Of a stretch of DNA of 54,591 nt, positions 27,969 to 36,561 are shown piece by piece. A model generated the notes under the pieces. That model searched no databases. It saw nothing but the letters and a program-made list of their open reading frames with translations, and was not told the origin of the DNA. The stretch comes from Candidatus Heteroruminococcus faecigallinarum (lineage in GTDB: Bacteria; Bacillota; Clostridia; Oscillospirales; Ruminococcaceae). A program made the translations under genes and the position numbers. Numbering within the stretch: the stretch's first letter is position 1; each line of letters starts with the position of its first letter. The stretch spans positions 1 to 54,591 of the forward strand of contig CAJFKV010000009.1 of the NCBI GenBank assembly GCA_904387055.1. The letters are read 5' to 3'.

Positions 27969-28005
27969 GCGCGTCCCCCCTTTGGCACAAAAGCTCGTTT
28001 TGGCC

Positions 28006-28035
28006 ATTATAGCCCCTGTCGGCCGGGAAAGTCAA
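28006..28035 (-). promoter_or_regulatory. Promoter of the Lrp-family gene
   Basis: Minus-strand TTGACT (28030-28035), 18 nt, TATAAT (28006-28011). Confidence 0.7.
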
Positions 28036-28054
28036 GGAAATCGTCCACAAGTCC

Positions 28055-28083
28055 TTGACAGGAAAGCACTGAAACCGTATAAT
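28055..28083 (+). promoter_or_regulatory. Promoter of the MATE gene
   Basis: Consensus TTGACA (28055-28060), 17 nt, TATAAT (28078-28083). Confidence 0.85.
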
Positions 28084-28136
28084 CAATTTCAGTTGTTAAG
28101 ATATAAATTTCATAACGAAAGAGGCGACCCATTTCC

Positions 28137-29501
28137 ATGGAACATTCCCTGACCCAAGGGCCCGTGATGAAAACCATGCTCCGCTTCGCTGTCCCCATGA
28201 TTCTGGGGGACCTGCTGCAGCAGTGCTACAACATTGCCGACACGGTGATTGTGGGGCAGTTCCTGGGGGCGGATGCCCTGGCCGCCGTGGGCTCGGCCTT
28301 CTCCCTGATGACCTTCCTCACCTCCATCCTGCTGGGGCTGGCCATGGGCAGCGGGACCGTCTTCTCTATCCGGTTCGGTCAAAAGGACCACCAGGGCCTC
28401 AAGGAGGGGATTCTGGCCTCCTTCGCCCTGCTGGGTCTGGTGACCGTCCTGCTCAACGTTCTTGTCTTTGCCGGGATCGACTGGATCATCGCCATCCTGC
28501 AAACCCCGGCCAGCCTGGTTTCCCTCATGCGGGAATACCTCGTCGTGATCTTCTGCGGCTTGGCGGGCATCTTCTTATACAACTTTTTTGCTTCCCTGCT
28601 CCGCTCCCTGGGAAACTCAGTGGTTCCTCTGCTCTTTTTGGCAGTTTCCGCCGGCCTCAACATCCTGCTGGATCTGTGGTTTGTAGCCGGACTAAACCGG
28701 GGAGTGGCCGGTGCCGCCGAGGCCACCGTCCTCTCCCAGTATGTATCGGGCATCGGCATTGCCATCTATACCAAGGTCAAGTTTCCCCAGCTGCTGCGGC
28801 GGGAACCGGGCGTCCGTCTGCGGTGGAGCCGGGTAAAAGAGATCACCAGCTTCTCCTCCCTCACCTGCCTGCAGCAGTCCATCATGAATCTGGGAATCTT
28901 GGCGGTGCAGGGGCTGGTCAACAGCTTCGGGACCACGGTCATGGCCGCCTTTGCCGCCGGGGTCAAGATCGACGCCTTTGCCTATCTGCCGGTGCAGGAC
29001 TTTGGTAACGCTTTCTCCATCTTCATCGCCCAGAACTATGGCGCCCGGCAGCCGGACCGGATCCGGAAAGGTATCCGGGTGGCGGTGGCTACCTCCCTCT
29101 CCTTCGGGGTGTTGATCTCCCTGTGTGTCTATCTCTTTGCCCAGCCCCTCATGACCCTCTTCATCGACCCGGGAGAGACGGCGGTCATCGCCGAAGGGGT
29201 CCGTTACCTGCGGATTGAGGGGGCCTTCTACTGCCTGATCGGCCTGCTCTTTCTCCTGTACGGCCTGTACCGGGCCCTGGGCAGGCCGGGGATGTCGGTG
29301 GTGCTCACCGTCGTCTCTCTGGGACTGCGGGTGGCATTGGCCTATACTTTCTCCGCCCTGCCCGCCCTGGGGGTGGTGGGGATCTGGTGGTCGGTTCCCA
29401 TCGGCTGGCTGCTGGCCGACGCGCTGGGGGTGGGATATTACCTGGTCAAGGGGAAATTTCTCGCAACCGGGAAGGTTTCCCCCGCCCAGGATCAGCCGTA
29501 A
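28137..29501 (+). CDS. MATE-family efflux transporter
   Basis: This 454-aa polytopic protein has about twelve membrane segments in two homologous bundles. The first begins AVPMILGDLLQQCYNIADTVIVG and the second near residue 235 (SSLTCLQQSIMNLGILAVQG). It also has the family pattern ADALAAVGSA. MATE proteins exchange Na+ or H+ for cationic drugs and metabolites. It is monocistronic from a consensus promoter, divergent from an Lrp-type regulator. The substrate cannot be inferred. Confidence 0.94.
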   Translation: MEHSLTQGPVMKTMLRFAVPMILGDLLQQCYNIADTVIVGQFLGADALAAVGSAFSLMTFLTSILLGLAMGSGTVFSIRFGQKDHQGLKEGILASFALLGLVTVLLNVLVFAGIDWIIAILQTPASLVSLMREYLVVIFCGLAGIFLYNFFASLLRSLGNSVVPLLFLAVSAGLNILLDLWFVAGLNRGVAGAAEATVLSQYVSGIGIAIYTKVKFPQLLRREPGVRLRWSRVKEITSFSSLTCLQQSIMNLGILAVQGLVNSFGTTVMAAFAAGVKIDAFAYLPVQDFGNAFSIFIAQNYGARQPDRIRKGIRVAVATSLSFGVLISLCVYLFAQPLMTLFIDPGETAVIAEGVRYLRIEGAFYCLIGLLFLLYGLYRALGRPGMSVVLTVVSLGLRVALAYTFSALPALGVVGIWWSVPIGWLLADALGVGYYLVKGKFLATGKVSPAQDQP

Positions 29502-29546
29502 CCGGCGGCTGACGCCCCATCCGGAGGGAAATTTTTGTCCATGCCC

Positions 29547-29575
29547 TTGCATTTGCCCGCCGGGCGTGATAAGAT
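29547..29575 (+). promoter_or_regulatory. Promoter of the pheST T-box transcript
   Basis: TTGCAT (29547-29552), 17 nt, TAAGAT (29570-29575). Confidence 0.65.
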
Positions 29576-29594
29576 ACCATCAGGAATCCGTACA

Positions 29595-29862
29595 TGGACA
29601 AACCCGATGACCGAGAGAGTAGGCATCCGTCCTCCCGTTCCAGAGAACCGGCGCCGTTGGCTGGAAGCGCCCCGCGGGAAAAGCTGCCGAAGTTCACTTG
29701 CGAGGGGCGCCGCAGAACCTTTCCAGTAGGCGGCGACGGAACACGGCGCCGTTACCTGCCGGACGAGTGTTTGCTTGTGTGCAAAAATGTGGGTGGTACC
29801 GCGGAATGTTGTCGACGACAGCCTTTCGTCCCTGGAATGGGGGCGGAAGGCTTTTCTTTTGT
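29595..29862 (+). ncRNA. T-box leader, tRNA-Phe specific
   Basis: All landmarks of a T-box are present in the 350-nt leader of pheS: stem I opening with GAGAGAGTAGG (29613 on), the T-box sequence GGGTGGTACCGCGG (29791-29804), and a terminator AGCCTTTCGTCCC / GGGGCGGAAGGCT followed by TTTCTTTT (29820-29862). On the 3' side of stem I the sequence AAGTTCACT offers the specifier TTC (29693-29695), a Phe codon, followed by the usual purine. Uncharged tRNA-Phe would pair with it and stabilise the antiterminator, raising PheRS synthesis. Confidence 0.92.
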
Positions 29863-29909
29863 CCCCGCCGGAATGTGTGCGGACCAGATTTAACGACGAG
29901 GTGATACAG

Positions 29910-30929
29910 GTGAAAGAAGCATTGGAAGCCATCCGCCGCGCGGCCATCGAGCGGCTGGACGCCGCCAAGGATCTCAAGTCGCTGGACGAGCTGCGGGTCG
30001 CCCTTCTGGGCAAGAAAGGCGAACTGACCGCCATCCTCAAGCAGATGGGCAAGCTGACCCCGGAGGAGCGGCCGGTGATCGGCCAGCTGGCCAACGAGGT
30101 CCGGGCCGATATTGAGAAGGAGCTGGAAACCCGGATGGCCGCCGTCAAGCAGGCCATGCAGGATGCCCGCCTGGAGGCGGAGCGGCTGGATGTGACCCTC
30201 CCCGGCAAGAAGCCCCTCCTGGGCAAAAAGCATCCCCTCACCCTGGTGCTGGACGAGCTGAAGGACATCTTCCTGGGGATGGGCTTTGACGTGGTGCAGG
30301 GCCCGGAGGTAGAGCTGGACTACTACAACTTCGAGGCGCTGAACATCCCCAAGAACCACCCCGCCCGGGATACCCAGGACACCTTCTATATTACCGACAA
30401 CATCCTCCTGCGCACCCAGACCTCCGGCATGCAGGTGCGGGTAATGGAGGAGAAGAAGCCCCCCATCCGGGTCATCGCCCCCGGCCGCGTGTACCGGTCG
30501 GATGCGGTGGACGCCACCCACTCCCCCGTCTTCCATCAGATCGAGGGCCTGGTGGTGGACAAGGGGGTCACCATGGGCGACCTGAAGGGCACTTTGGAGA
30601 TCTTTGTCAAGAAGCTCTACGGGGAGGACGCCCAGGTGCGGTTCCGTCCCCACCACTTCCCCTTCACCGAGCCCTCCGCCGAGATGGATGTCATGTGTTT
30701 CAACTGCCATGGCGAGGGCTGCCGCCTGTGCAAGAACGAGGGCTGGATCGAGATTCTGGGCTGCGGCATGGTCCATCCCAAGGTGCTGCGGGGCTGCGGC
30801 ATCGACCCGGAGGTCTACAGCGGGTTCGCCTTCGGCCTGGGGCTGGAACGGATCGTGATGAGACGGTACAACATCGACGACCTGCGGCTGTTCTATGAGA
30901 ACGACATGCGGTTCCTGGATCAGTTCTAA
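29910..30929 (+). CDS. pheS: Phenylalanyl-tRNA synthetase alpha subunit
   Basis: This 339-aa subunit carries the class II catalytic core. After an N-terminal coiled coil (residues 1-85) come motif 2 ([36 protein letters not shown]) and motif 3 ([16 protein letters not shown]). The phenylalanine pocket region [13 protein letters not shown] is present. GTG at 29910 is preceded by GAGGTGAT and gives the normal length. It is controlled by the Phe T-box and followed 22 nt later by pheT. Confidence 0.97.
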   Translation: MKEALEAIRRAAIERLDAAKDLKSLDELRVALLGKKGELTAILKQMGKLTPEERPVIGQLANEVRADIEKELETRMAAVKQAMQDARLEAERLDVTLPGKKPLLGKKHPLTLVLDELKDIFLGMGFDVVQGPEVELDYYNFEALNIPKNHPARDTQDTFYITDNILLRTQTSGMQVRVMEEKKPPIRVIAPGRVYRSDAVDATHSPVFHQIEGLVVDKGVTMGDLKGTLEIFVKKLYGEDAQVRFRPHHFPFTEPSAEMDVMCFNCHGEGCRLCKNEGWIEILGCGMVHPKVLRGCGIDPEVYSGFAFGLGLERIVMRRYNIDDLRLFYENDMRFLDQF

Positions 30930-30950
30930 GGCAAGGAGGGTTATGGAGTT

Positions 30951-33338
30951 ATGAATTTGTCGATGAGATGGCTGGGCGACTATGTCCGGCTGGATAAGGA
31001 GATTACCCCGCGGGCCTATTCCGCCGCCCTGACCATGTCCGGTTCCAAGGTGGAAGGCTACGAGGTGGAAGGCAGCGAGATTGACAAGGTGGTAGTGGGC
31101 AAGGTTCTGTCCATTGTCAAGCACCCCAACGCCGATTCCCTGGTGATCTGCCAGGTGGACGTGGGCGCCGGCCAGCCGGTGCAGATCGTCACCGGCGCCA
31201 CCAATGTGGTGGAGGGCGCCCTGGTGCCGGTGGCCCTGGACGGTTCCACCCTCCCCGGCGGCAAGAAGATCCACAAGGGCAAGCTGCGGGGCGAGGTGTC
31301 CGAGGGGATGATGTGCTCCCTGGGAGAGCTGGGCCTCACCGTCCACGATTTCCCCTATGCCATTGAGGACGGCATCTTCCTGCTGGAGGAGGACTGCCAG
31401 GTGGGCCAGGACATCCGCAGCGCCATCGGCTTTGACGACACCTGCGTCGAGTTTGAGATCACCTCCAACCGGCCCGACTGCCTGTCGGTGCTGGGCCTTG
31501 CCCGGGAAACGGCTGCCACCTACCAAAAGCCCCTTACCCTGCCCCGCCCGGCAGTGGAAAAGACGGTAGACGACATCCACAACTACCTGTCGGTAGAGGT
31601 GAAGAACCCGGAGCTCTGCCCCCGGTATATTGCCCGGATGGCCAAGAACATCAAGATCGAGCCCTCCCCCCGGTGGATGCGGGAGCGGCTGCGGGCCAGC
31701 GGCGTGCGGCCCATCAACAACATCGTAGACATCACCAACTATGTGATGCTGGAGTATGGCCAGCCCATGCACGCCTTCGACTACCAGTACGTCAAGGGCG
31801 GCAAGATCATCGTCCGCAACGCGGCGGATGGGGAGACCATCACCACCCTGGATGACGTCAAGCGGACCCTCACCCCCGATATGCTGGTCATCGCCGATGA
31901 AAGCGCCCCCACCGCCGTGGCCGGCGTCATGGGCGGCGAGTTCTCCGGCATCAACGAGAACACCCACATGATCGTCTTCGAGTCGGCCAACTTCAAGGGC
32001 AGCTCGGTGCGGATCACCGCCAAGAAGCTGGGGATGCGCACCGAGGCTTCCGGCCGGTACGAAAAAGGGCTGGATCCCCAGTGCTGCCTGCCGGCGGTGG
32101 AGCGGGCCTGCCAGCTGGTGGAGCAGCTGGGCGCCGGGGAGATCATGGGCGGGATGATCGATGTGGACCACTCCCAGAAGGAGCCCCACACTATCCCCTT
32201 CACCCCCGACTGGATCAACCGCTTCCTGGGCATCGAGATCCCGGCAGAGCAGATGCTGGAGATCCTCGCACGGGTGGAGGTGTCCTACGACAAGGAGAAG
32301 AACCTCCTCATCTGCCCCTCCTTCCGGGCCGACCTGGAGGAAAAGGCCGACATTGCCGAGGAGGTAGCCCGGTTCTACGGCTACGACAAGATCCCGGTCA
32401 CTGCCATCCGCGGGGTGGCCGAGGCGGCCCATACCCCCCGCCAGAAGTTTGACCGGAAGGTGCAGGAGATCCTGCTGGGCTCCGGCCTCCACGAGGTGAT
32501 CACCTATTCCTTCATCAGCCCCAAATACTACGACAAGATCCGCCTGCCCGGGGACAGCCCCCTGCGCCGGTCGGTGGTCATCTCCAATCCGCTGGGGGAG
32601 GACACCAGCGTGATGCGCACCACCGCCATCCCCTCCATGATGGAGGTTCTGTCCCGCAACTACAACAACCGCAACCCGTCGGCCTGGATGTACGAGGTGG
32701 CGACCGAGTACCACCCCAAGGGGGAGGACCAGCTGCCCGACGAGATCCCCAACGTTGTCATCGGCCTTTACGGCAGCGACGCCGATTACTTCACCCTCAA
32801 GGGAATGGCTGAGCTGCTGCTGGAGCGGCTGGGGATTGAGGACTGGGACATCGAGGCGGTTACCGACAATCCCACCTTCCATCCCGGTCGGTGTGCCCGG
32901 CTCATCGCCGGCGGCGAGGAAATCGGGCTGCTGGGGGAGATCCACCCGGCTGTCTGTGAGAATTACGGCATCGGGACCAAGGTCTATCTGGCCAAGCTGG
33001 ACGCGGACCGGCTCTTTGCCCTGGGCAGCGACGACCTGTCCTACCATCCTCTCCCCCGCTTCCCCGCCACCTCCCGGGACATCGCCCTCCTGTGCGACGA
33101 CCGGCTGCCGGTGCGCACCCTGGAGAAGGCCATCCGCGCCGCCGCCGGCAACCTCCTGGAGAAGCTGGAGCTCTTCGACGTCTACAAGGGCCAGCAGATC
33201 CCCGAGGGGAAGAAGAGCGTGGCCATGAGCCTGACCCTTCGGGCGGCCGACCGCACCCTCACCGACGAGGAATCCGACGGCCTCATGGCCAAGGTGGTGG
33301 CCGCCCTGGAGAAGGTTGGCGCCTATCTCCGTTCCTAA
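30951..33338 (+). CDS. pheT: Phenylalanyl-tRNA synthetase beta subunit
   Basis: This 795-aa subunit of the α2β2 PheRS has the expected domain order. An N-terminal OB-fold tRNA-binding domain (about 40-150; VVGKVLSIVKHPNADSLVIC) is followed by the B3/B4 editing region (about 210-380; RPINNIVDITNYVMLEYGQPMHAFD) and B5 (about 405-475). The pseudo-catalytic core and a C-terminal FDX-ACB anticodon-binding domain (about 700-795; HPLPRFPATSRDIALLCDD) complete it. AAGGAGGG precedes the ATG. The large minus-strand frame over pheST is a shadow. Confidence 0.97.
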   Translation: MNLSMRWLGDYVRLDKEITPRAYSAALTMSGSKVEGYEVEGSEIDKVVVGKVLSIVKHPNADSLVICQVDVGAGQPVQIVTGATNVVEGALVPVALDGSTLPGGKKIHKGKLRGEVSEGMMCSLGELGLTVHDFPYAIEDGIFLLEEDCQVGQDIRSAIGFDDTCVEFEITSNRPDCLSVLGLARETAATYQKPLTLPRPAVEKTVDDIHNYLSVEVKNPELCPRYIARMAKNIKIEPSPRWMRERLRASGVRPINNIVDITNYVMLEYGQPMHAFDYQYVKGGKIIVRNAADGETITTLDDVKRTLTPDMLVIADESAPTAVAGVMGGEFSGINENTHMIVFESANFKGSSVRITAKKLGMRTEASGRYEKGLDPQCCLPAVERACQLVEQLGAGEIMGGMIDVDHSQKEPHTIPFTPDWINRFLGIEIPAEQMLEILARVEVSYDKEKNLLICPSFRADLEEKADIAEEVARFYGYDKIPVTAIRGVAEAAHTPRQKFDRKVQEILLGSGLHEVITYSFISPKYYDKIRLPGDSPLRRSVVISNPLGEDTSVMRTTAIPSMMEVLSRNYNNRNPSAWMYEVATEYHPKGEDQLPDEIPNVVIGLYGSDADYFTLKGMAELLLERLGIEDWDIEAVTDNPTFHPGRCARLIAGGEEIGLLGEIHPAVCENYGIGTKVYLAKLDADRLFALGSDDLSYHPLPRFPATSRDIALLCDDRLPVRTLEKAIRAAAGNLLEKLELFDVYKGQQIPEGKKSVAMSLTLRAADRTLTDEESDGLMAKVVAALEKVGAYLRS

Positions 33339-33367
33339 GGGCCTCCCCTTTTCCCACCAAGCTGCCT

Positions 33368-33404
33368 GCTCCCGGGGAATCTTTCCCCGGGAGCTTCCTT
33401 TTTT
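33368..33404 (+). terminator. Terminator after pheT
   Basis: GCTCCCGGGGA (33368-33378) pairs with TCCCCGGGAGC (33384-33394), followed by TTCCTTTTTT. Confidence 0.9.
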
Positions 33405-33423
33405 AGAAAGTTTCGAATATTCC

Positions 33424-33452
33424 TTGAAAAATGCGCCTGCATTTGGTATGCT
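33424..33452 (+). promoter_or_regulatory. Promoter of ireB
   Basis: TTGAAA (33424-33429), 17 nt, TATGCT (33447-33452). Confidence 0.7.
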
Positions 33453-33472
33453 ATAGGCATGGAGGTGTGGAT

Positions 33473-33724
33473 ATGCCCATTCAAGAACCAACCATTTCCT
33501 TCTCCCTGGGCGAGGACCGGGAAAAAGAGGTCAAGCAGCTCCTGACCACCATCTACGACGCTCTGCGGCAGAAGGGATACAACCCAATCAACCAGCTGGT
33601 GGGCTATATTTTGTCGGAGGATCCCACCTATATCACCACCTATAACAACGCCCGCAGCCTGATCCGGCGGATCGATCGGGACGAGCTGCTGCGGATTCTG
33701 GTGAAGTCCTACCTGGACGACTAG
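33473..33724 (+). CDS. ireB: IreB-family regulatory phosphoprotein (UPF0297)
   Basis: This 83-aa protein matches the conserved UPF0297/IreB family of Firmicutes, with [21 protein letters not shown] and [22 protein letters not shown]. In Enterococcus faecalis IreB is a substrate of the Ser/Thr kinase IreK and modulates cephalosporin resistance. The N-terminal threonine/serine stretch (TISFSLG) would hold the phosphosites. In many relatives it precedes ruvX; here the following gene is a small unknown one. The RBS GGAGGTG is 5 nt from the ATG. It has its own promoter and terminator. Confidence 0.93.
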   Translation: MPIQEPTISFSLGEDREKEVKQLLTTIYDALRQKGYNPINQLVGYILSEDPTYITTYNNARSLIRRIDRDELLRILVKSYLDD

Positions 33725-33739
33725 TGTTTTGCTTCCACC

Positions 33740-33766
33740 GGCGGCCGGCAAACGGCCGCCTTTTTT
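33740..33766 (+). terminator. Terminator after ireB
   Basis: GGCGGCCG (33740-33747) pairs with CGGCCGCC (33753-33760), followed by TTTTTT. Confidence 0.85.
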
Positions 33767-33811
33767 GTTGCGGAACGTTCTCCCCACCACCCTGCCGAAA
33801 GGAGAAACGCC

Positions 33812-34171
33812 ATGGACTATCGTCCAAAAGCGATCCAATGTGTCAAGGACACCGTCCTCCCCCTCCAGCGGCGGCAGTTTGAAGCCTGCGGCTGCAGCCT
33901 GGATGCCCAATACAAAACATACGGCCGGTCGGAAGGGTTCTTCGAGGCGGTTTTGGAACCGGGCCGGGTATACGAAATGGGATACCCCCGCTGCGTCTGC
34001 CCGGAAGTCCTCCAGGGGACGGTCACCTGCCCCTCCCACTGCGAATGCTCCCGCCAGAGCATCCTGTACATCCTCCAGGAGCTGCTGCCGGGAAAGGAGA
34101 TCTCGGTGGAGATCCTGGAAACGGTCCTGCAAGGCGGGAACGAGTGCCGGTTCCTGGTGCACGTCCTCTGA
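33812..34171 (+). CDS. Cysteine-rich small protein of unknown function
   Basis: This 119-aa protein is not confidently recognised. It has a cluster of cysteines in the second half (RCVCPEVLQGTVTCPSHCECSR) and ends in LQGGNECRFLVHVL. That ending is reminiscent of the small-ligand domains found in DUF6144 and 4-vinyl-reductase-like proteins, where a final ‘G-x-x-x-C-x-F’ strand is typical. The cysteines could bind a metal or an Fe–S cluster. AAAGGAG lies 7 nt before the ATG. It lies between ireB and another small gene; no operon partner is evident. Confidence 0.7.
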   Translation: MDYRPKAIQCVKDTVLPLQRRQFEACGCSLDAQYKTYGRSEGFFEAVLEPGRVYEMGYPRCVCPEVLQGTVTCPSHCECSRQSILYILQELLPGKEISVEILETVLQGGNECRFLVHVL

Positions 34172-34226
34172 GCCGCCTTTGGGCGCAGGAAGATTTTTCT
34201 CTCATGAAATTCGTGTCCATCATCGG

Positions 34227-34255
34227 TTTACAGGGCCGCATAAAAATGGTATAAT
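34227..34255 (+). promoter_or_regulatory. Promoter of the 98-aa conserved gene
   Basis: TTTACA (34227-34232), 17 nt, TATAAT (34250-34255). Confidence 0.75.
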
Positions 34256-34381
34256 ATTTGGTACAATCTTTTTATCATGGGTTTTGTCGTCCTGTTTTGG
34301 CCCTGGCAGACCGGCCAATGGGCGCTCGGTTCTTCCGGTTGGAAGCGCCGGCCTTTGAAAATACGAAGGGGGTTATTCAAG

Positions 34382-34678
34382 ATGGCTGGAAAATCTTCCA
34401 AAGCCAAAGGCTTGACATACAAGGGGCGGCCGCTGGTGCGCAGCGGCCCGGTGCTCTACTACGGCAGCATGGCCGACGACTATGTGGCCATGCTCACCAT
34501 CCTCAGCGCCAAAGAGGTCGACGGCCTCTCCATTGCCGACAAGGTCTCGGTGCAGATCCTTTCCACCGACACGGAGCTCCGGCCCAAGGAGCGGATTGCC
34601 AAAAAAACCGAGAAGGGCGGCCTCTACGAGGCCCTCAACATCGCCAGCATCTGGCTGAGCCGGATGGAGAAAAAGTAA
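34382..34678 (+). CDS. Conserved small protein of unknown function
   Basis: This 98-aa basic, soluble protein has an N-terminal lysine-rich tail (MAGKSSKAKGLTYKGRPLVR), a hydrophobic middle (VLYYGSMADDYVAMLTIL) and a C-terminal amphipathic helix (GGLYEALNIASIWLSRME). I do not recognise the family, but the pattern resembles small proteins seen in many Clostridia. A good promoter, a plausible G-rich RBS and a terminator flank it, so it is probably a genuine single-gene transcript. No function is proposed. Confidence 0.8.
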   Translation: MAGKSSKAKGLTYKGRPLVRSGPVLYYGSMADDYVAMLTILSAKEVDGLSIADKVSVQILSTDTELRPKERIAKKTEKGGLYEALNIASIWLSRMEKK

Positions 34679-34691
34679 ACAGCCAGCAGCC

Positions 34692-34724
34692 AAAGGGACG
34701 GCCCAAGAGGGGTCGTCCCTTTTC
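34692..34724 (+). terminator. Terminator after the 98-aa gene
   Basis: AAGGGACGGCCC-like arm (34693-34704) pairs with GGGTCGTCCCTT (34710-34721), followed by TTCGTTTG. Confidence 0.75.
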
Positions 34725-34743
34725 GTTTGTCCGGCTGGAAGGG

Positions 34744-34772
34744 TTGACAAGAGGAACAATTTGTGATATGGT
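34744..34772 (+). promoter_or_regulatory. Promoter of the ABC-F attenuator transcript
   Basis: TTGACA (34744-34749), 17 nt, TATGGT (34767-34772). The predicted start near 34779 leaves a 240-nt leader before the ABC-F gene. Confidence 0.7.
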
Positions 34773-34804
34773 TGCATCCAGAATCGACGATTGGAGGTGG
34801 AAGG

Positions 34805-34825
34805 ATGCGCAAGATTTCCTGTTAG
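34805..34825 (+). CDS. Six-codon leader peptide upstream of the ABC-F gene
   Basis: ATG at 34805 opens a frame for MRKISC and stops at TAG (34823-34825). It has an excellent RBS, GGAGG at 34793-34797 with a 7-nt spacer, and begins about 26 nt after the predicted transcript start. Very short, well-initiated upstream ORFs before ABC-F and erm genes act as ribosome-stalling sensors, so this is probably a translated regulatory peptide rather than chance. Translation was not shown. Confidence 0.6.
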   Translation: MRKISC

Positions 34826-34832
34826 GTTTCCA

Positions 34833-34998
34833 GGGCACAGCCGGCATGGGCAGTGGTTGTCCGGTGCTTTGTTGTGTCCGCCCGCAGGAAATTGGCGTCC
34901 TTCCCCCCTTGGATGGGGCCCATTCCGCCCAAAGTGGCGGGGTGGGTTCTGTGCTGTCTTGGGCTGTGGGCGTCTTTCCGCCTGCGGCCTATTTTTTT
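34833..34998 (+). promoter_or_regulatory. Attenuator leader of the ABC-F gene (three hairpins, last is a terminator)
   Basis: Hairpin 1 pairs GGGCACA (34833-34839) with TGTGTCC (34873-34879). Hairpin 2 pairs CCCATTCCGCC (34919-34929) with GGCGGGGTGGG (34936-34946). Hairpin 3 pairs GGCTGTGGGCG (34962-34972) with CGCCTGCGGCC (34979-34989) and runs into A plus seven T before the gene. Together with the upstream 6-codon ORF this is the layout of antibiotic-responsive transcription attenuation known for ABC-F genes. Confidence 0.7.
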
Positions 34999-35018
34999 GA
35001 CGGCAGGAGGATTCAATC

Positions 35019-36500
35019 ATGTCACTTTGTTCTGTGTCTCATCTTTCGTTTACCTATGAGGGGAGCTACACTCCGGTGTTTGAGGATCTCACTTTCCAGC
35101 TGGACACCCGCTGGAAGACCGGCCTCATCGGCCGGAACGGCCGTGGGAAGACTACCCTGCTCCAGCTGCTGACCGGCCAGCTGACGGGAACGGGAACCAT
35201 CGCTGCCTCGGTGTCCTTCTCCCTCTTTCCCTACGCCCTTCCTCTGGAGCAGACCGCCCGCCAAGCCTTTCCCCATCTGGCCGACTGGGAACTGGAACGG
35301 GAAATCTCCCGCCTGGAGCTGGATCCGGACTGCCTGGACCGCCCCATGGGGACCCTCTCCCCCGGCCAGCGGGCCAAGCTCCAGCTGGCGGTTCTCTTCC
35401 TGCGGGAGGATGGCTTCCTTCTCATCGATGAGCCCACCAATCACCTGGACCTGGAGGGGCGCCGGGTGGTCAGCCGGTACCTGCGCAGCAAGGACGGGTT
35501 CCTCCTGGTTTCCCACGACCGGGATTTTCTGGACGGCTGTGTGGACCATATTCTCTATCTGGGTCCAGAGGGGGCCTGGGTCCAGCGGGGAAACTATTCC
35601 CAGTGGAAAACCGACAAGGACGCCCGGGACAACGCCCAGCGGGAGGAAAACGCCCGCCTGGGAAAGGAAATCCACCGCCTCCAGGATGCGGCCCGGCGGG
35701 CCTCCCAATGGTCCGACCGGACCGAGGCGGGAAAATACGGCTCCACCAACAGCGGCCTTCGGGTGGATCGGGGGTATGTGGGCCACAAGGCCGCCAAGAT
35801 GATGAAACGGTCCAAAGCCCTGGAACGGCGCCGGGAAGCAGCGGTGGAGGAAAAGTCCCGCCTGCTCCGGGATGTGGAGGAGATCGAGTCCCTGCAGGTC
35901 TCCCCCCTTCCCTGCCGCCGGGGCCCGCTGGTGGAGCTGAAGGAGGTGGTCCCCTTCTATGGGGAGACCCCCGCCTGTGCACAGCCGGTCACCTTCCAGC
36001 TCCTTCCGGGGGAGCGGCTGGCCCTCCAGGGAGCAAACGGCTGCGGCAAATCCACCCTTCTCCATCTGATTGAGGGCCAGGCGCTGCCATTTACCGGCGA
36101 GCTGCGGCTGGCATCGGGGTTGGTGCTCTCCACCGTGGCCCAGGATACCAGCAGCCTGAGGGGAAGCCTCTCCCAGTACGCCCAGGACTGCGGGATCGAG
36201 GAAAGCCTCTATAAGGCCATCCTGAGAAAGCTGGGCTTTTCCCGCTCCCAGCTGGAGGGGGACCTGTCCCGGATGAGCTCCGGCCAGAAGAAAAAGGCGC
36301 TGATCGCCCGCAGCCTCTGCCAAAAAGCACACCTCTACCTGTGGGACGAGCCTCTCAACTTCATTGACCTTCCCGCCCGCCTCCAGATTGAAGAGCTGCT
36401 CCTGGAAGGAAAGCCGACTCTGCTTTTTGTGGAACACGACGCCGCCTTTACCCGGCGAATCGCCACCCGCCTTCTCTCCCTGAACAGCTGCCCCCTATAA
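35019..36500 (+). CDS. Lsa-type ABC-F ribosomal protection protein
   Basis: This 493-aa protein has two ABC ATPase domains and no membrane segment. Domain 1 has Walker A GRNGRGKTTLL, signature LSPGQRAKLQLA and Walker B FLLIDEPTNHLD. An interdomain linker of about 80 residues (roughly 190-275; SQWSDRTEAGKYGSTNS, AAKMMKRSKALERR) follows. Domain 2 has GANGCGKSTLL, MSSGQKKKALIA and LYLWDEPLNFID. These features match the Lsa/Vga group, which enters the ribosomal E site and dislodges lincosamides, streptogramins A and pleuromutilins. The spectrum here is unknown. GGAGG is 8 nt before the ATG, and expression is probably attenuator-controlled. Confidence 0.9.
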   Translation: MSLCSVSHLSFTYEGSYTPVFEDLTFQLDTRWKTGLIGRNGRGKTTLLQLLTGQLTGTGTIAASVSFSLFPYALPLEQTARQAFPHLADWELEREISRLELDPDCLDRPMGTLSPGQRAKLQLAVLFLREDGFLLIDEPTNHLDLEGRRVVSRYLRSKDGFLLVSHDRDFLDGCVDHILYLGPEGAWVQRGNYSQWKTDKDARDNAQREENARLGKEIHRLQDAARRASQWSDRTEAGKYGSTNSGLRVDRGYVGHKAAKMMKRSKALERRREAAVEEKSRLLRDVEEIESLQVSPLPCRRGPLVELKEVVPFYGETPACAQPVTFQLLPGERLALQGANGCGKSTLLHLIEGQALPFTGELRLASGLVLSTVAQDTSSLRGSLSQYAQDCGIEESLYKAILRKLGFSRSQLEGDLSRMSSGQKKKALIARSLCQKAHLYLWDEPLNFIDLPARLQIEELLLEGKPTLLFVEHDAAFTRRIATRLLSLNSCPL

Positions 36501-36504
36501 CCAC

Positions 36505-36544
36505 AAGGAGCCCTCCGCCGGCGGCGGAGGGCTCCTTGTTTTAA
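36505..36544. terminator. Terminator between the ABC-F and Rrf2 genes
   Basis: AAGGAGCCCTCCGCC (36505-36519) pairs with GGCGGAGGGCTCCTT (36523-36537), followed by GTTTTAA. It serves convergent genes. Confidence 0.85.
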
Positions 36545-36561
36545 GTGGTAGCAATCCACTT

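Noticed and set aside
29694..33491. 1265-codon open frame on the minus strand opposite pheS and pheT
   Set aside because: It is a shadow of pheST. It lacks an RBS, has low-complexity composition and would run through the T-box.
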